6,200 nt of DNA from an uncultured Actinomyces sp. (GTDB taxonomy: Bacteria; Actinomycetota; Actinomycetes; Actinomycetales; Actinomycetaceae): positions 1-6,200 of the forward strand of contig CACYEE010000264.1 in the NCBI GenBank assembly GCA_902773415.1. Direction: 5' to 3'. The position numbers were made by a program, and so were the translations under genes. The notes beneath the pieces are model-generated. The model was not told where the DNA came from, ran no database searches, and saw nothing but the letters and a program-made list of their open reading frames with translations. Positions 1-5,402 of this stretch are shown here, in pieces. Each line of letters starts with the position of its first letter. The first letter of the stretch is position 1.

Positions 1-14
1 GGAAGCTGCGAGAG

Positions 15-134
15 GGAGCGAAACGACCGAACACAGTCCCCGATGCGACAGCCGACGCGGCGGCAGCCTTGCGAGGCGGCCCTTCGCATTCGCGTGGCCG
101 AAGCGCGGGTGCGCTTGGAACGTAGCGACCGAAC
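15..134. repeat. Imperfect 18-nt direct repeat, two copies
   Basis: Copies lie at 15-32 and 117-134, spaced 102 nt. They match at 15 of 18 positions and share the exact 3' core CGACCGAAC. The coordinates given span both copies and the sequence between. They could be paired regulator sites or chance similarity in GC-rich DNA; two copies are too few to decide. Confidence 0.3.
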
Positions 135-193
135 CGCAGCCGCGTGCCTGCTTCTGTCCTGCCGGCTGCTTGTCGGTGGGTTCGGCATCAGCG

Positions 194-230
194 AGGGGCA
201 GCCTGGCGATTTGGCGCAGGGGCTGCCCCT
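194..230 (+). promoter_or_regulatory. Hairpin upstream of the hydrolase gene
   Basis: AGGGGCAGCC (194-203) is perfectly complementary to GGCTGCCCCT (221-230) around a 17-nt loop. Inner bases CCTG (202-205) and CAGG (217-220) offer an alternative pairing that would extend the stem. No T-run follows the right arm, so a classic intrinsic terminator for an upstream gene is doubtful. It sits 46 nt before the start codon of the hydrolase and may be a leader structure or a terminator for a gene left of the window. The pairing is plain in the sequence; its function is inference. Confidence 0.45.
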
Positions 231-276
231 TGTGCCATGCTTGTTGTGGAGGCGGCCTGTCCGATCAGGAGGAATC

Positions 277-1194
277 ATGGCGAAAAGCAAGGGACGAACC
301 AGGGCGAAGCGCATCGCGGGATTGCTTGCGGCGGCCGGCTTCGTGGCCGTTCTCGCCTCTCCTTTCCTTCTTGCGGGTCTTGCGATGACGGGGGAACGCC
401 AGACCTACGAACAGGCTATGGCATGGCAGTCCGAACGCTACGATACGTCGTTCTACGACGCCTTCGCGAAGAGCGACTACACGGTCGAGGGGCCGGACGG
501 TTACGAGCTTCACGTCGAGCTGCTCGAAAACCCGGAACCGACGGGCCGCTACGTGATTCTCTCCCACGGCTACACGGACAACCGCATCGGTTCGCTCAAG
601 TATGTTCGGATGTACCTGCGGCTCGGCTATGGCTGCATCATCTACGACCTGCGGGGCCACGGCGGCAACGAACCGACGTTCACGACCTACGGAATCCGCG
701 AGAGCGAGGATCTTCTCGCTCTTGTGGCAGATACCCGCGCACGCTATCCAGAGCTTGTCCAGCTTGGGCTGCATGGCGAATCGCTGGGCGCGGCAACGAC
801 CGTCACGGCGCTTGGCGGCAGCCCCGAGATCGATTTCGCCGTCGCCGACTGTCCTTTTGCCGATATCGAAGGCGTGCTTCGCAAGGGCTACCGCGATGCT
901 GGCGTGCCCGGCTTTCTCGTCGACGTCGCAAATGCGGGTGCGAAGCTCCGCTACGGATACGCCCTTTTCGATGCCAGGCCGATTGATGCGCTTGACGCGA
1001 ACACGGTGCCCGTCCTGTTTGTTCACGGCTCCGACGATGAGCTGATCGTGCCGGAAAACTCGGCGCGCATGGCCGAACGCACGGCGGGTTCGAGCAAACT
1101 TTGGCTCGTTGACGGTGCCGGGCACGCCGAATCGGTGCTGGTCGACCCCGAGGGATACGAAGCGACGCTTCGGGACTTTCTCGCGGGGCTGTGA
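277..1194 (+). CDS. Membrane-anchored alpha/beta hydrolase, serine hydrolase type
   Basis: This is a 305-residue serine hydrolase of the alpha/beta fold; the natural substrate (ester, lipid or peptide) cannot be told from sequence. A basic N-terminus (residues 1-12) precedes one hydrophobic segment (about 13-37), so the enzyme is probably anchored in the membrane with its catalytic domain outside. The oxyanion-hole region is SHGYTDN (96-102). The nucleophile elbow is GESLG with Ser169. The acid is probably Asp254 in HGSDDELIVP, and the catalytic His is His283 in GAGHAES. All triad members are in family order and the length is normal. I chose the ATG at 277 because AGGAGG lies 4 nt before it and the membrane anchor starts just after it; the frame is open further upstream, but that part looks non-coding. 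The gene is convergent with the DUF805 gene and shares a terminator stem with it. It resembles the COG1073-like hydrolases common in Gram-positive bacteria. Fold and triad are secure; anchoring is likely. Confidence 0.88.
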   Translation: MAKSKGRTRAKRIAGLLAAAGFVAVLASPFLLAGLAMTGERQTYEQAMAWQSERYDTSFYDAFAKSDYTVEGPDGYELHVELLENPEPTGRYVILSHGYTDNRIGSLKYVRMYLRLGYGCIIYDLRGHGGNEPTFTTYGIRESEDLLALVADTRARYPELVQLGLHGESLGAATTVTALGGSPEIDFAVADCPFADIEGVLRKGYRDAGVPGFLVDVANAGAKLRYGYALFDARPIDALDANTVPVLFVHGSDDELIVPENSARMAERTAGSSKLWLVDGAGHAESVLVDPEGYEATLRDFLAGL

Positions 1195-1211
1195 AGCGGG
1201 CCGGGAGTTGA

Positions 1212-1260
1212 CAAAAGCTGCTTGTGCTTGTCGGGCACGCCGAAGCACAGGCAGCTTTTG
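1212..1260. terminator. Bidirectional terminator stem between convergent genes
   Basis: The left arm 1212-1229 (CAAAAGCTGCTTGTGCTT) pairs over all 18 positions with the right arm 1243-1260, with one G-U wobble. The 13-nt loop can close three more pairs (CGG 1232-1234 with CCG 1240-1242). The outer A4/T4 tracts put a short U run at the 3' side of the stem on either strand. It starts 17 nt after the hydrolase stop and ends 11 nt after the DUF805 stop on the other strand, so one element can serve both genes. Confidence 0.85.
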
Positions 1261-1271
1261 CGAAGGTCGGG

Positions 1272-2243
1272 TCAGATTCCGTAATAGGGCTGCTGGCCTG
1301 CGGCAGGGCGCGCGTCGAAGCGGGCACCTGCGGGATTCGGCCTTCGGACCATGAGCACAAGGGACACGATGAATCCGACCACGGCGATGAAGAAGGCGAT
1401 GCCGAAGCCGCCAAGGGCGGGTATCAGGAGGTTCGCCAGTTCGTCCTCGCTGAGAGAGTCGATGAGGCTCGGATCGGCTCCGACTTCGATGAAAATGGGG
1501 ATGAGGCCGGCCAGACCGATGATTCCGGCGATGACCTGGAACGCAAACGGCAACAGGCAGTACCAGCCGGACAGGTTCGTGTCGTGCAGTCGTCGCACCG
1601 AGACGGCGATGTTCGGCACGACGAGCCCGAGGGAGAGCGCGATGCCGAGTATCGGGCCCAGGACGGGAATCGGGGAAACCAGGCTTGCGACGACGCTCAT
1701 GAGGAAGACGCCAAGAATGGACCACCAGTATTCGCCGCGTGAGGCGCGCCCGGAGAAAACGGCGTATTTCCTGAAGAAACGCTTCATGGCGTCGAAGAAT
1801 CCGATGCCGTACCAAGGCTGGTCGAGGGGCGGCTCCGGGGCGTATCCGGCACCGGCAGGGAAGGCTTCCGGCGCGGCGTAGGCGCCACCTCCGTATCCGT
1901 AGGTGCCTTGCGCGGAGGGGAAGGCGCTGGCGCTCGCGTAGCCGCTTGCCGCACCGTAGCCACCGGTACCGTCGGCGGAGCCTGCGCCGCCCTGCGTTGA
2001 ATACGGGCTTGCTCCGGTCCGGTTCTCGTAGCCGTGTGGCGAGTATGCCGGCGTCGCTTGGCCCTGATAGGGCGACGCGGGAGCCGTCGAGGCGGCCTGG
2101 GCTGCAAAGCCCGAGCCTACAGGCGGGTTGGCAGGCGGAAGGGATTCGGCAGACTGCGCGGCAGTCGGCTCGCTGTTGCCGGTTTCGCCGGAGGTGTCGG
2201 CGTTGCTGTCACCGAAAGGCGTTGGATTCTGGTTCTCGCTCAT
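1272..2243 (-). CDS. DUF805 membrane protein with low-complexity N-terminal extension
   Basis: This 323-residue protein belongs to the DUF805 family of small inner-membrane proteins; no biochemical role for the family is known to me. Residues 1-140 are a disordered, Pro/Gly/Ala/Ser/Tyr-rich stretch with repeated GYG, SPYS and AYAAPEAF-like pieces. The family core follows: an amphipathic FFDAMKRFFRKYAVFSGRASRGEYWW (149-174, key part GRASR plus EYWW), then about four membrane segments (roughly 174-190, 193-214, 228-252, 275-298). The hallmark VRRLHDTNLSGWY lies at 216-228, and an acidic loop (254-270) precedes the last segment. The C-terminus is polar, with the RRPNPAGARFD tail seen in relatives. 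The start at 2243 is backed by AAAGGA 5 nt upstream. Actinobacterial DUF805 proteins often carry such proline/tyrosine-rich tails, so the extension is probably genuine. The gene is convergent with the hydrolase and 185 bp from the MFS gene, probably its own transcription unit. Confidence 0.9.
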   Translation of the reverse strand: MSENQNPTPFGDSNADTSGETGNSEPTAAQSAESLPPANPPVGSGFAAQAASTAPASPYQGQATPAYSPHGYENRTGASPYSTQGGAGSADGTGGYGAASGYASASAFPSAQGTYGYGGGAYAAPEAFPAGAGYAPEPPLDQPWYGIGFFDAMKRFFRKYAVFSGRASRGEYWWSILGVFLMSVVASLVSPIPVLGPILGIALSLGLVVPNIAVSVRRLHDTNLSGWYCLLPFAFQVIAGIIGLAGLIPIFIEVGADPSLIDSLSEDELANLLIPALGGFGIAFFIAVVGFIVSLVLMVRRPNPAGARFDARPAAGQQPYYGI

Positions 2244-2428
2244 GGGAGTCCTTTCGTTGCAAATACGCTGGCAATCCTACCCGATTTGTTCGTGCGGCCT
2301 CTGGTGGGTTCTCCCCGGCGCGGGCACCGTCGGTGTCGCGGCGTCGAAGGGGCCGCGGCGTGCAGGACTGCCGAGGATGCAGGCCCGGAAGCGGCGGCAT
2401 GGCCATGCGTGGCGTTTGTGCGGGCGCT
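2244..2428. other. Intergenic spacer between MFS and DUF805 genes
   Basis: No coding sequence is supportable in these 185 bases. The part next to the DUF805 gene holds its candidate promoter and ribosome binding site. Further right there is a 6-bp-arm hairpin (CGCGGC 2337-2342 with GCCGCG 2352-2357, 9-nt loop) and a perfect 12-bp palindrome GCATGGCCATGC (2397-2408). Either could help end MFS transcription, but neither has a following U-run on the minus strand. The 185-bp gap and the separate ribosome binding site argue against tight co-transcription of the two genes. Confidence 0.5.
2249..2279 (-). promoter_or_regulatory. Candidate -10 and ribosome binding site of the DUF805 gene
   Basis: Read on the minus strand, TAGGAT (2279-2274) fits a TANNNT -10 hexamer and would start a short leader of roughly 24 nt. 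The Shine-Dalgarno AAAGGA (2254-2249) lies 5 nt before the ATG at 2243. I see no good -35 hexamer at 17 nt spacing, so the promoter part is tentative while the ribosome binding site is solid. Confidence 0.45.
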
Positions 2429-2436
2429 CTAGCGCC
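2423..2436. repeat. Inverted repeat across the MFS stop codon
   Basis: GGCGCT (2423-2428) and AGCGCC (2431-2436) are perfect inverted arms separated by two bases, covering the TAG stop (minus strand, 2431-2429) and the last codon or two of the MFS gene. The 2-nt centre is too short for a good RNA hairpin unless inner pairs open, so a DNA-level site or chance are both possible. Confidence 0.35.
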
Positions 2437-3949
2437 TTGCGGCGGCGAGGTCGGGGCCGGCATGCGGATACCTGCGCATGTAGACGAAAGCGACCGTCAA
2501 TGCCGCGAAAAGCGCGATTGCGATGACCCCGATGCCCATCGCGAAGCCACGGAACCAGTCGGAGGCGTTCGTGCCCGCGCCGTGCCCGGCGAAGAAGACC
2601 GCGGTAATCATTGCATTTCCGATGGCGGTGGTGATGCGCTGGGAGGTCTGCTGCACCCCGCCCGCGATGCCGGCGCGGGAAGGGGCGATTTCGAGCATCG
2701 ACTGGGTCTGGTTCGCCGAGCCGATCATGCCCAGGCCGATGCCGACGAAGGTCAGGGCCAGGGCAAGAATGGCGGGATGGATTCCGCGCGTGACGCCCCA
2801 CGCGGCGGGAATCGACAGGCCGAGGCCGAGAAGGGCGAGCGAGAGCGCGAGAACCTGGATCTGTGCGCCCTTGTCGAAGGAGCGCTTGCCGGACCAGAGA
2901 GCGAAGTAGGCTGAGAAGAGGGCGTTCGGCAGGCCGACGAGTCCGGTCAGGAGGGCGGAAAATCCCATGCCTTGCTGAAGGAACATCGCGACGATGACGA
3001 AGATGGAGGTCGAGCCGAGGAATTGCAGCGCCGTTGTTGCCACGCAGTAGGCGTAGGTGCGCACGCGGAACAGGCCGAGGTCGACCATGGGGAAGCGTCC
3101 GCGCTTCTTGTAGGCGCTTTCCCATGCGATCCATGCGGCCGCGAGCGCCACGCCCGCAAGAAGCAGGAACCAGCGCCACCAGAAGTCCGTCATGAAGGGA
3201 AGCATGAGGGCCAGCACCGTCAGGGCCACGAGCACGTTGCCGACCGGATCGAGGTCGATCTTCGGGTGCGCCTTTGTGCTTGCCGGCGCGACGTCGGGAT
3301 TGGCGGCGGAGGCCTTGCGCTTGCCGATCGTGCGCCGTTCCTTGCCGAAGGGCAGCCAGCGCAGGGACAGGCCAAGCAGAACCAGGCCAAGCGGGACGTT
3401 GATGAGGAAGGACCAGCGCCAGCCGTGCTGCGGGCCGAGCGCCGCGACGAAAACGCCGGAGAGAATCGGGCCGGCCGCGACCGACGCCGAAATGACGAGC
3501 CCCATGATGCCGAAGGCCTTGGCGCGTTCGCGTCCCTCGTAGTACTCCTGAATGAGGGCGGTGACCTGCGGCGAAAAGACGCCGGCGGCAAATCCTTGGG
3601 CGATGCGCATGAGGTTGAGGGCGAAGGCGTTGGGGGCGAGCCCGCAGCCGAGGGAGGTCAGCGCGAAGAGCGCGATGCCGGTGGCGAAGCCGCCCGAACG
3701 GCCAAAGATGTCGCCGAAGCGTCCGACGGGAATGAGGACGACGCCGAAGGCCAGCGCGTAGCCGGAAAGAACCCACTGCACGTCGGAATCGGAGGCTCCG
3801 ATGCCTTCCTGGATCGAGGGCAGCAGATTGTTGACCGCGGAGACTTGCAGGAGGGCGAGCATGAGCGCGAAGAGCAGGACTGTCAGGAGCCTGTTTCGGT
3901 CGTAGGTGCGGTCCGAGCCCGCAACGGTGAAGTAGCGTTCGTTCGACAT
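2429..3949 (-). CDS. MFS drug/solute exporter, DHA2 (14-TM) family
   Basis: This 506-residue major facilitator superfamily transporter probably exports drugs or other small molecules by proton antiport, the known activity of the DHA2 (EmrB/QacA-like) branch; the substrate cannot be predicted. MFS motif A is GRFGDIFGR at 76-84, between the second and third membrane segments. A motif C-like GPILSGVF lies at 160-167. The hydrophobicity pattern is compatible with 14 segments, with a basic loop at about 202-230 (KERRTIGKRK followed by an Ala/Pro-rich stretch). The second half carries the conserved SANQTQSMLEIAPSRAGIAGG region (411-431) and QQTSQRI (433-439), typical of DHA2 proteins. One oddity is in the first segment, where the usual LDxTIVNVALP reads LQVSAVNNLLP (34-44), replacing the acidic residue by Gln35. 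I chose the ATG at 3949 because AGGAGG lies 6 nt upstream (3961-3956); the frame runs on to 4072, but the added residues look non-coding and overlap the argF terminator. No regulator gene is adjacent. Family assignment is firm. Confidence 0.9.
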   Translation of the reverse strand: MSNERYFTVAGSDRTYDRNRLLTVLLFALMLALLQVSAVNNLLPSIQEGIGASDSDVQWVLSGYALAFGVVLIPVGRFGDIFGRSGGFATGIALFALTSLGCGLAPNAFALNLMRIAQGFAAGVFSPQVTALIQEYYEGRERAKAFGIMGLVISASVAAGPILSGVFVAALGPQHGWRWSFLINVPLGLVLLGLSLRWLPFGKERRTIGKRKASAANPDVAPASTKAHPKIDLDPVGNVLVALTVLALMLPFMTDFWWRWFLLLAGVALAAAWIAWESAYKKRGRFPMVDLGLFRVRTYAYCVATTALQFLGSTSIFVIVAMFLQQGMGFSALLTGLVGLPNALFSAYFALWSGKRSFDKGAQIQVLALSLALLGLGLSIPAAWGVTRGIHPAILALALTFVGIGLGMIGSANQTQSMLEIAPSRAGIAGGVQQTSQRITTAIGNAMITAVFFAGHGAGTNASDWFRGFAMGIGVIAIALFAALTVAFVYMRRYPHAGPDLAAARR

Positions 3950-4049
3950 GCATGCCCTCCTGTGTTTCTCGCTCAGGCTACGCGGAAAAGGCGCGGCGAC
4001 GGCGGCCAAACGCATGTCGTTTCGCGCACGCGCGCGGGAAAGCAAAGGG
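3950..4049 (-). promoter_or_regulatory. Upstream region of the MFS gene with ribosome binding site and short inverted repeat
   Basis: AGGAGG (3961-3956, minus strand) is a near-perfect Shine-Dalgarno for the ATG at 3949. An out-of-frame ATG (3953-3951) lies between it and the true start. About 60 nt upstream, AAACG-catgt-CGTTT (4008-4022) forms a 5-bp-arm inverted repeat that could be a regulator site, as expected for an inducible exporter, but it is short. I found no -35/-10 pair I would defend. Confidence 0.4.
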
Positions 4050-4089
4050 AAGGCGCGACGCGGGATGCGCATGTCCTGCGTCGCGCCTT
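4050..4089 (-). terminator. Rho-independent-like terminator of argF
   Basis: AAGGCGCGACGCGGGA (4050-4065) pairs with TCCTGCGTCGCGCCTT (4074-4089) over 16 positions with one G-T wobble, around an 8-nt loop. It begins 26 nt after the argF stop. Read on the minus strand the stem is followed by a pyrimidine-rich stretch (CCCTTTGCTTTCCC) rather than a pure U tract, as is common in GC-rich actinobacteria. On the + strand no such tract follows. Confidence 0.8.
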
Positions 4090-4115
4090 GAGCCTGGCGT
4101 GGCTATCGGCCGGTC

Positions 4116-5123
4116 TCAGAAGATTCCGGGTTCGGCCAGCGCGGCCATCATGACGGCCTTGATGGTGTGCATCCGGTTCTCCGCCTGGTCGAAGACCTTC
4201 GATGCCGCCGACTCGAAGACCTCGCTCGTGACTTCCAGGCCGTCCATTCCGCTCATCTCGTACACCTCGCGGCCCACGGTCGTGTCGAGGTCGTGGAAGG
4301 AAGGCAGGCAGTGCAGGAAAATCGCGTCCGGGTTGCCGGTTGCGGCCATGACGTCGGCGTTGACCTGATAGGGGGCGAGGGCCTTGATGCGCTCGGTCCA
4401 TACGGTCTTCGGTTCGCCCATCGAGACCCAGATGTCGGTGGAGACGGCGTCGGCACCGGCCACGCCTTCTTCCACGTTGTCCGTGATCGTGATGCGTGCG
4501 CCGGTCTTGGCGGCTGCGGCCTCGGCGATCGCGACCGCCTCGGTGTCGGGCTGGAACTCCTTCGGGGCGACGATGCGCACGTCCATGCCAAGCATCGCCG
4601 AGGAGACGAGCAGGGAGCGGCCGGTGTTGAAACGGGCGTCTCCGAGATAGGCGTGGACCACCTCGTCGAAGGGCTTGGCCACATGTTCGCGGATCGTCAG
4701 GGCGTCGGCGAGCATCTGGGTGGGATGCCACTGGTCGGTCAGACCGTTGAAGACGGGGACGCCGGCGTGTTCGGCGAGAAGCTCGACGTCTGCCTGTCGG
4801 TTGCCGCGGAACTCGATGGCGTCGTACATCCGGCCAAGCACGCGTGCGGTGTCGGCAATGGATTCCTTGTGCCCGATCTGCGAGGCGTTGGGGTCGAGGT
4901 AGGTGGTGTGCGCGCCCTGCTGGAATGCGGCGACCTCGAAGGCGGAGCGGGTGCGCGTGGAGGTCTTCTCGAAGATGAGCGCGACGGACTTGCCGGCCAG
5001 GCGTTGGACTTCGCGGCCATCGGCGCGTTCTGCCTTGAGCTTCGCGGCGAGCTCGACGAAGCCTAGCCATTCTTCGGGCGTGAAATCGGATTCCTTGAGG
5101 AAGGAGCAGCCTTGCATGTTCAT
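4116..5123 (-). CDS. argF: Ornithine carbamoyltransferase (ArgI/ArcB-like type)
   Basis: This cytosolic enzyme makes citrulline from ornithine and carbamoyl phosphate, the sixth step of arginine synthesis. The 335-residue protein shows every hallmark: STRTR (55-59) for carbamoyl phosphate, SQIGHKES (81-88), HPTQ (133-136), the ornithine-binding DIWVSMG (230-236), HCLP (271-274) with its catalytic Cys272, and FDQAENRMHTIKAV (311-324) near the end. The length and the SQIGHKES, RVLGRMYD and EVFESAASKVFDQAENRMHTIKAV blocks match the longer E. coli ArgI/catabolic ArcB group rather than the shorter (about 305-residue) enzyme I recall for many actinobacteria. Divergent argH, and no arc genes in view, favour a biosynthetic role. 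The frame is open far upstream, to 5927, across argH, but homology begins at MNMQGCSFLKESDFTPEEW. Two starts fit: 5123, whose A lies 7 nt after a -10-like TAGAAT (leaderless), or 5117, with a weak GGCGG 7 nt before it. I prefer 5123. Confidence 0.95.
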   Translation of the reverse strand: MNMQGCSFLKESDFTPEEWLGFVELAAKLKAERADGREVQRLAGKSVALIFEKTSTRTRSAFEVAAFQQGAHTTYLDPNASQIGHKESIADTARVLGRMYDAIEFRGNRQADVELLAEHAGVPVFNGLTDQWHPTQMLADALTIREHVAKPFDEVVHAYLGDARFNTGRSLLVSSAMLGMDVRIVAPKEFQPDTEAVAIAEAAAAKTGARITITDNVEEGVAGADAVSTDIWVSMGEPKTVWTERIKALAPYQVNADVMAATGNPDAIFLHCLPSFHDLDTTVGREVYEMSGMDGLEVTSEVFESAASKVFDQAENRMHTIKAVMMAALAEPGIF

Positions 5124-5136
5124 GCCGCCAATTCTA
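5121..5136 (-). promoter_or_regulatory. Candidate leaderless -10 promoter of argF
   Basis: On the minus strand TAGAAT (5136-5131) is followed by exactly 7 nt (TGGCGGC) and then the ATG whose A is at 5123. It agrees with TATAAT at four positions and with the TANNNT pattern of actinobacterial leaderless promoters, where transcription starts at the A of the start codon. No recognisable -35 hexamer lies 16-18 nt upstream (that DNA is GC-only or nearly so). The alternative is a short-leader message using GGCGG and the ATG at 5117. Confidence 0.6.
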
Positions 5137-5399
5137 GGGGAGAGGCGGGCCGTGCGCTCGGGTGCCTGCCGGTTGCGGGCTGTGCGAGGGCGCGACGGCG
5201 CGTCAACGGGCCGAAGGGATCGGGACGGTCCGGCGGGCGTCCCGTCGGAGCTGCGTGGCCGAGCGAGCGGAAAAACATCGTGTGCTGGCGACGGGGCCGG
5301 GAGCTTGTCGGCGGTGCCAGGGCGAAGGGGTGGCAGCGAAGGCAACGGCAGGGAGGCGGTGTCGCATTCTTTTCCGGCAATAGGGTTACGATAGTCCCC
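5124..5399. other. argF-argH divergent intergenic region
   Basis: This 276-bp spacer holds the two facing promoters at its ends. In the middle a 7-bp-arm hairpin is visible (CGGGACG 5221-5227 with CGTCCCG 5238-5244, 10-nt loop), flanked by CCGA and TCGG that could extend it past a bulge. A short A-run (GGAAAAAC, around 5269-5276) is the main AT-rich patch outside the promoters. I looked for paired ArgR operator boxes (AT-rich palindromes of the TGAAT...ATTCA kind) and saw none I would defend. Short open frames across the region have no recognisable product or ribosome binding site. Confidence 0.55.
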
Positions 5400-5402
5400 A
5401 TG
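5387..5402 (+). promoter_or_regulatory. Candidate leaderless -10 promoter of argH
   Basis: TACGAT (5387-5392) fits TANNNT and is followed by exactly 7 nt (AGTCCCC) before the ATG at 5400. No purine-rich Shine-Dalgarno precedes the ATG. The DNA just upstream (5361-5386) is less GC-rich than the rest of the spacer, as expected around a promoter, but no good -35 hexamer is visible. TAGGGT (5381-5386) is a weaker alternative -10, which would give a leader of only about 6 nt. Confidence 0.6.

Larger units (their letters stand above)
1..276. other. Upstream non-coding region with hairpins, no recognised gene
   Basis: I see no gene here that I recognise. The frame of the downstream hydrolase stays open leftward to the window edge, but its translation is Arg/Cys-rich and resembles no family I know, as expected for stop-poor GC-rich DNA. 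The region holds a 10-bp-arm hairpin at 194-230, a small 6-bp hairpin with a GGGT loop (AAGCGC at 101-106, GCGCTT at 111-116), and an imperfect 18-nt direct repeat (15-32 and 117-134). I found no convincing -35/-10 pair and no match to a riboswitch core that I can recall. It probably carries the promoter and leader of the hydrolase gene, and may also hold the end of whatever lies to the left. Confidence 0.5.

Noticed and set aside
43..276. Earlier start of the hydrolase at position 43
   Set aside because: The added 78 residues are Arg/Cys-rich and place the membrane anchor in mid-protein. The ATG at 277 has a near-perfect Shine-Dalgarno and a normal signal-anchor layout.
265..1815. 516-codon minus-strand open frame antisense to the hydrolase and running into the DUF805 gene
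   Set aside because: It overlaps two well-supported genes and the shared terminator stem, and its product is Arg-rich without recognisable motifs.
2277..3953. 558-codon open frame on the minus strand, overlapping almost all of the MFS gene and starting at an ATG 4 nt from the MFS start
   Set aside because: Its translation is Arg/Pro/His-rich with no membrane or domain pattern, while the overlapping frame is an unmistakable DHA2 transporter. It is a stop-poor shadow in GC-rich DNA.
3950..4072. Upstream start of the MFS transporter at 4072
   Set aside because: It would overlap the argF terminator stem and add a basic non-homologous stretch; the ATG at 3949 has AGGAGG at ideal spacing.
4116..5123. 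Catabolic (arginine deiminase pathway) OTC, arcB, instead of argF
   Set aside because: Sequence type alone would allow it, but no arcA, arcC or arcD is in view and the divergent neighbour is argH. Kept as an alternative, not preferred.
5221..5244. Hairpin in the argF-argH spacer as an attenuator
   Set aside because: If the promoters lie at the edges of the spacer as predicted, this hairpin is not transcribed with either gene; no leader peptide with arginine codons or T-run accompanies it.
5162..5383. Small + strand frame in the argF-argH spacer
   Set aside because: No ribosome binding site, no recognisable product, Arg/Ala-rich composition, and it runs through the predicted argH promoter region.
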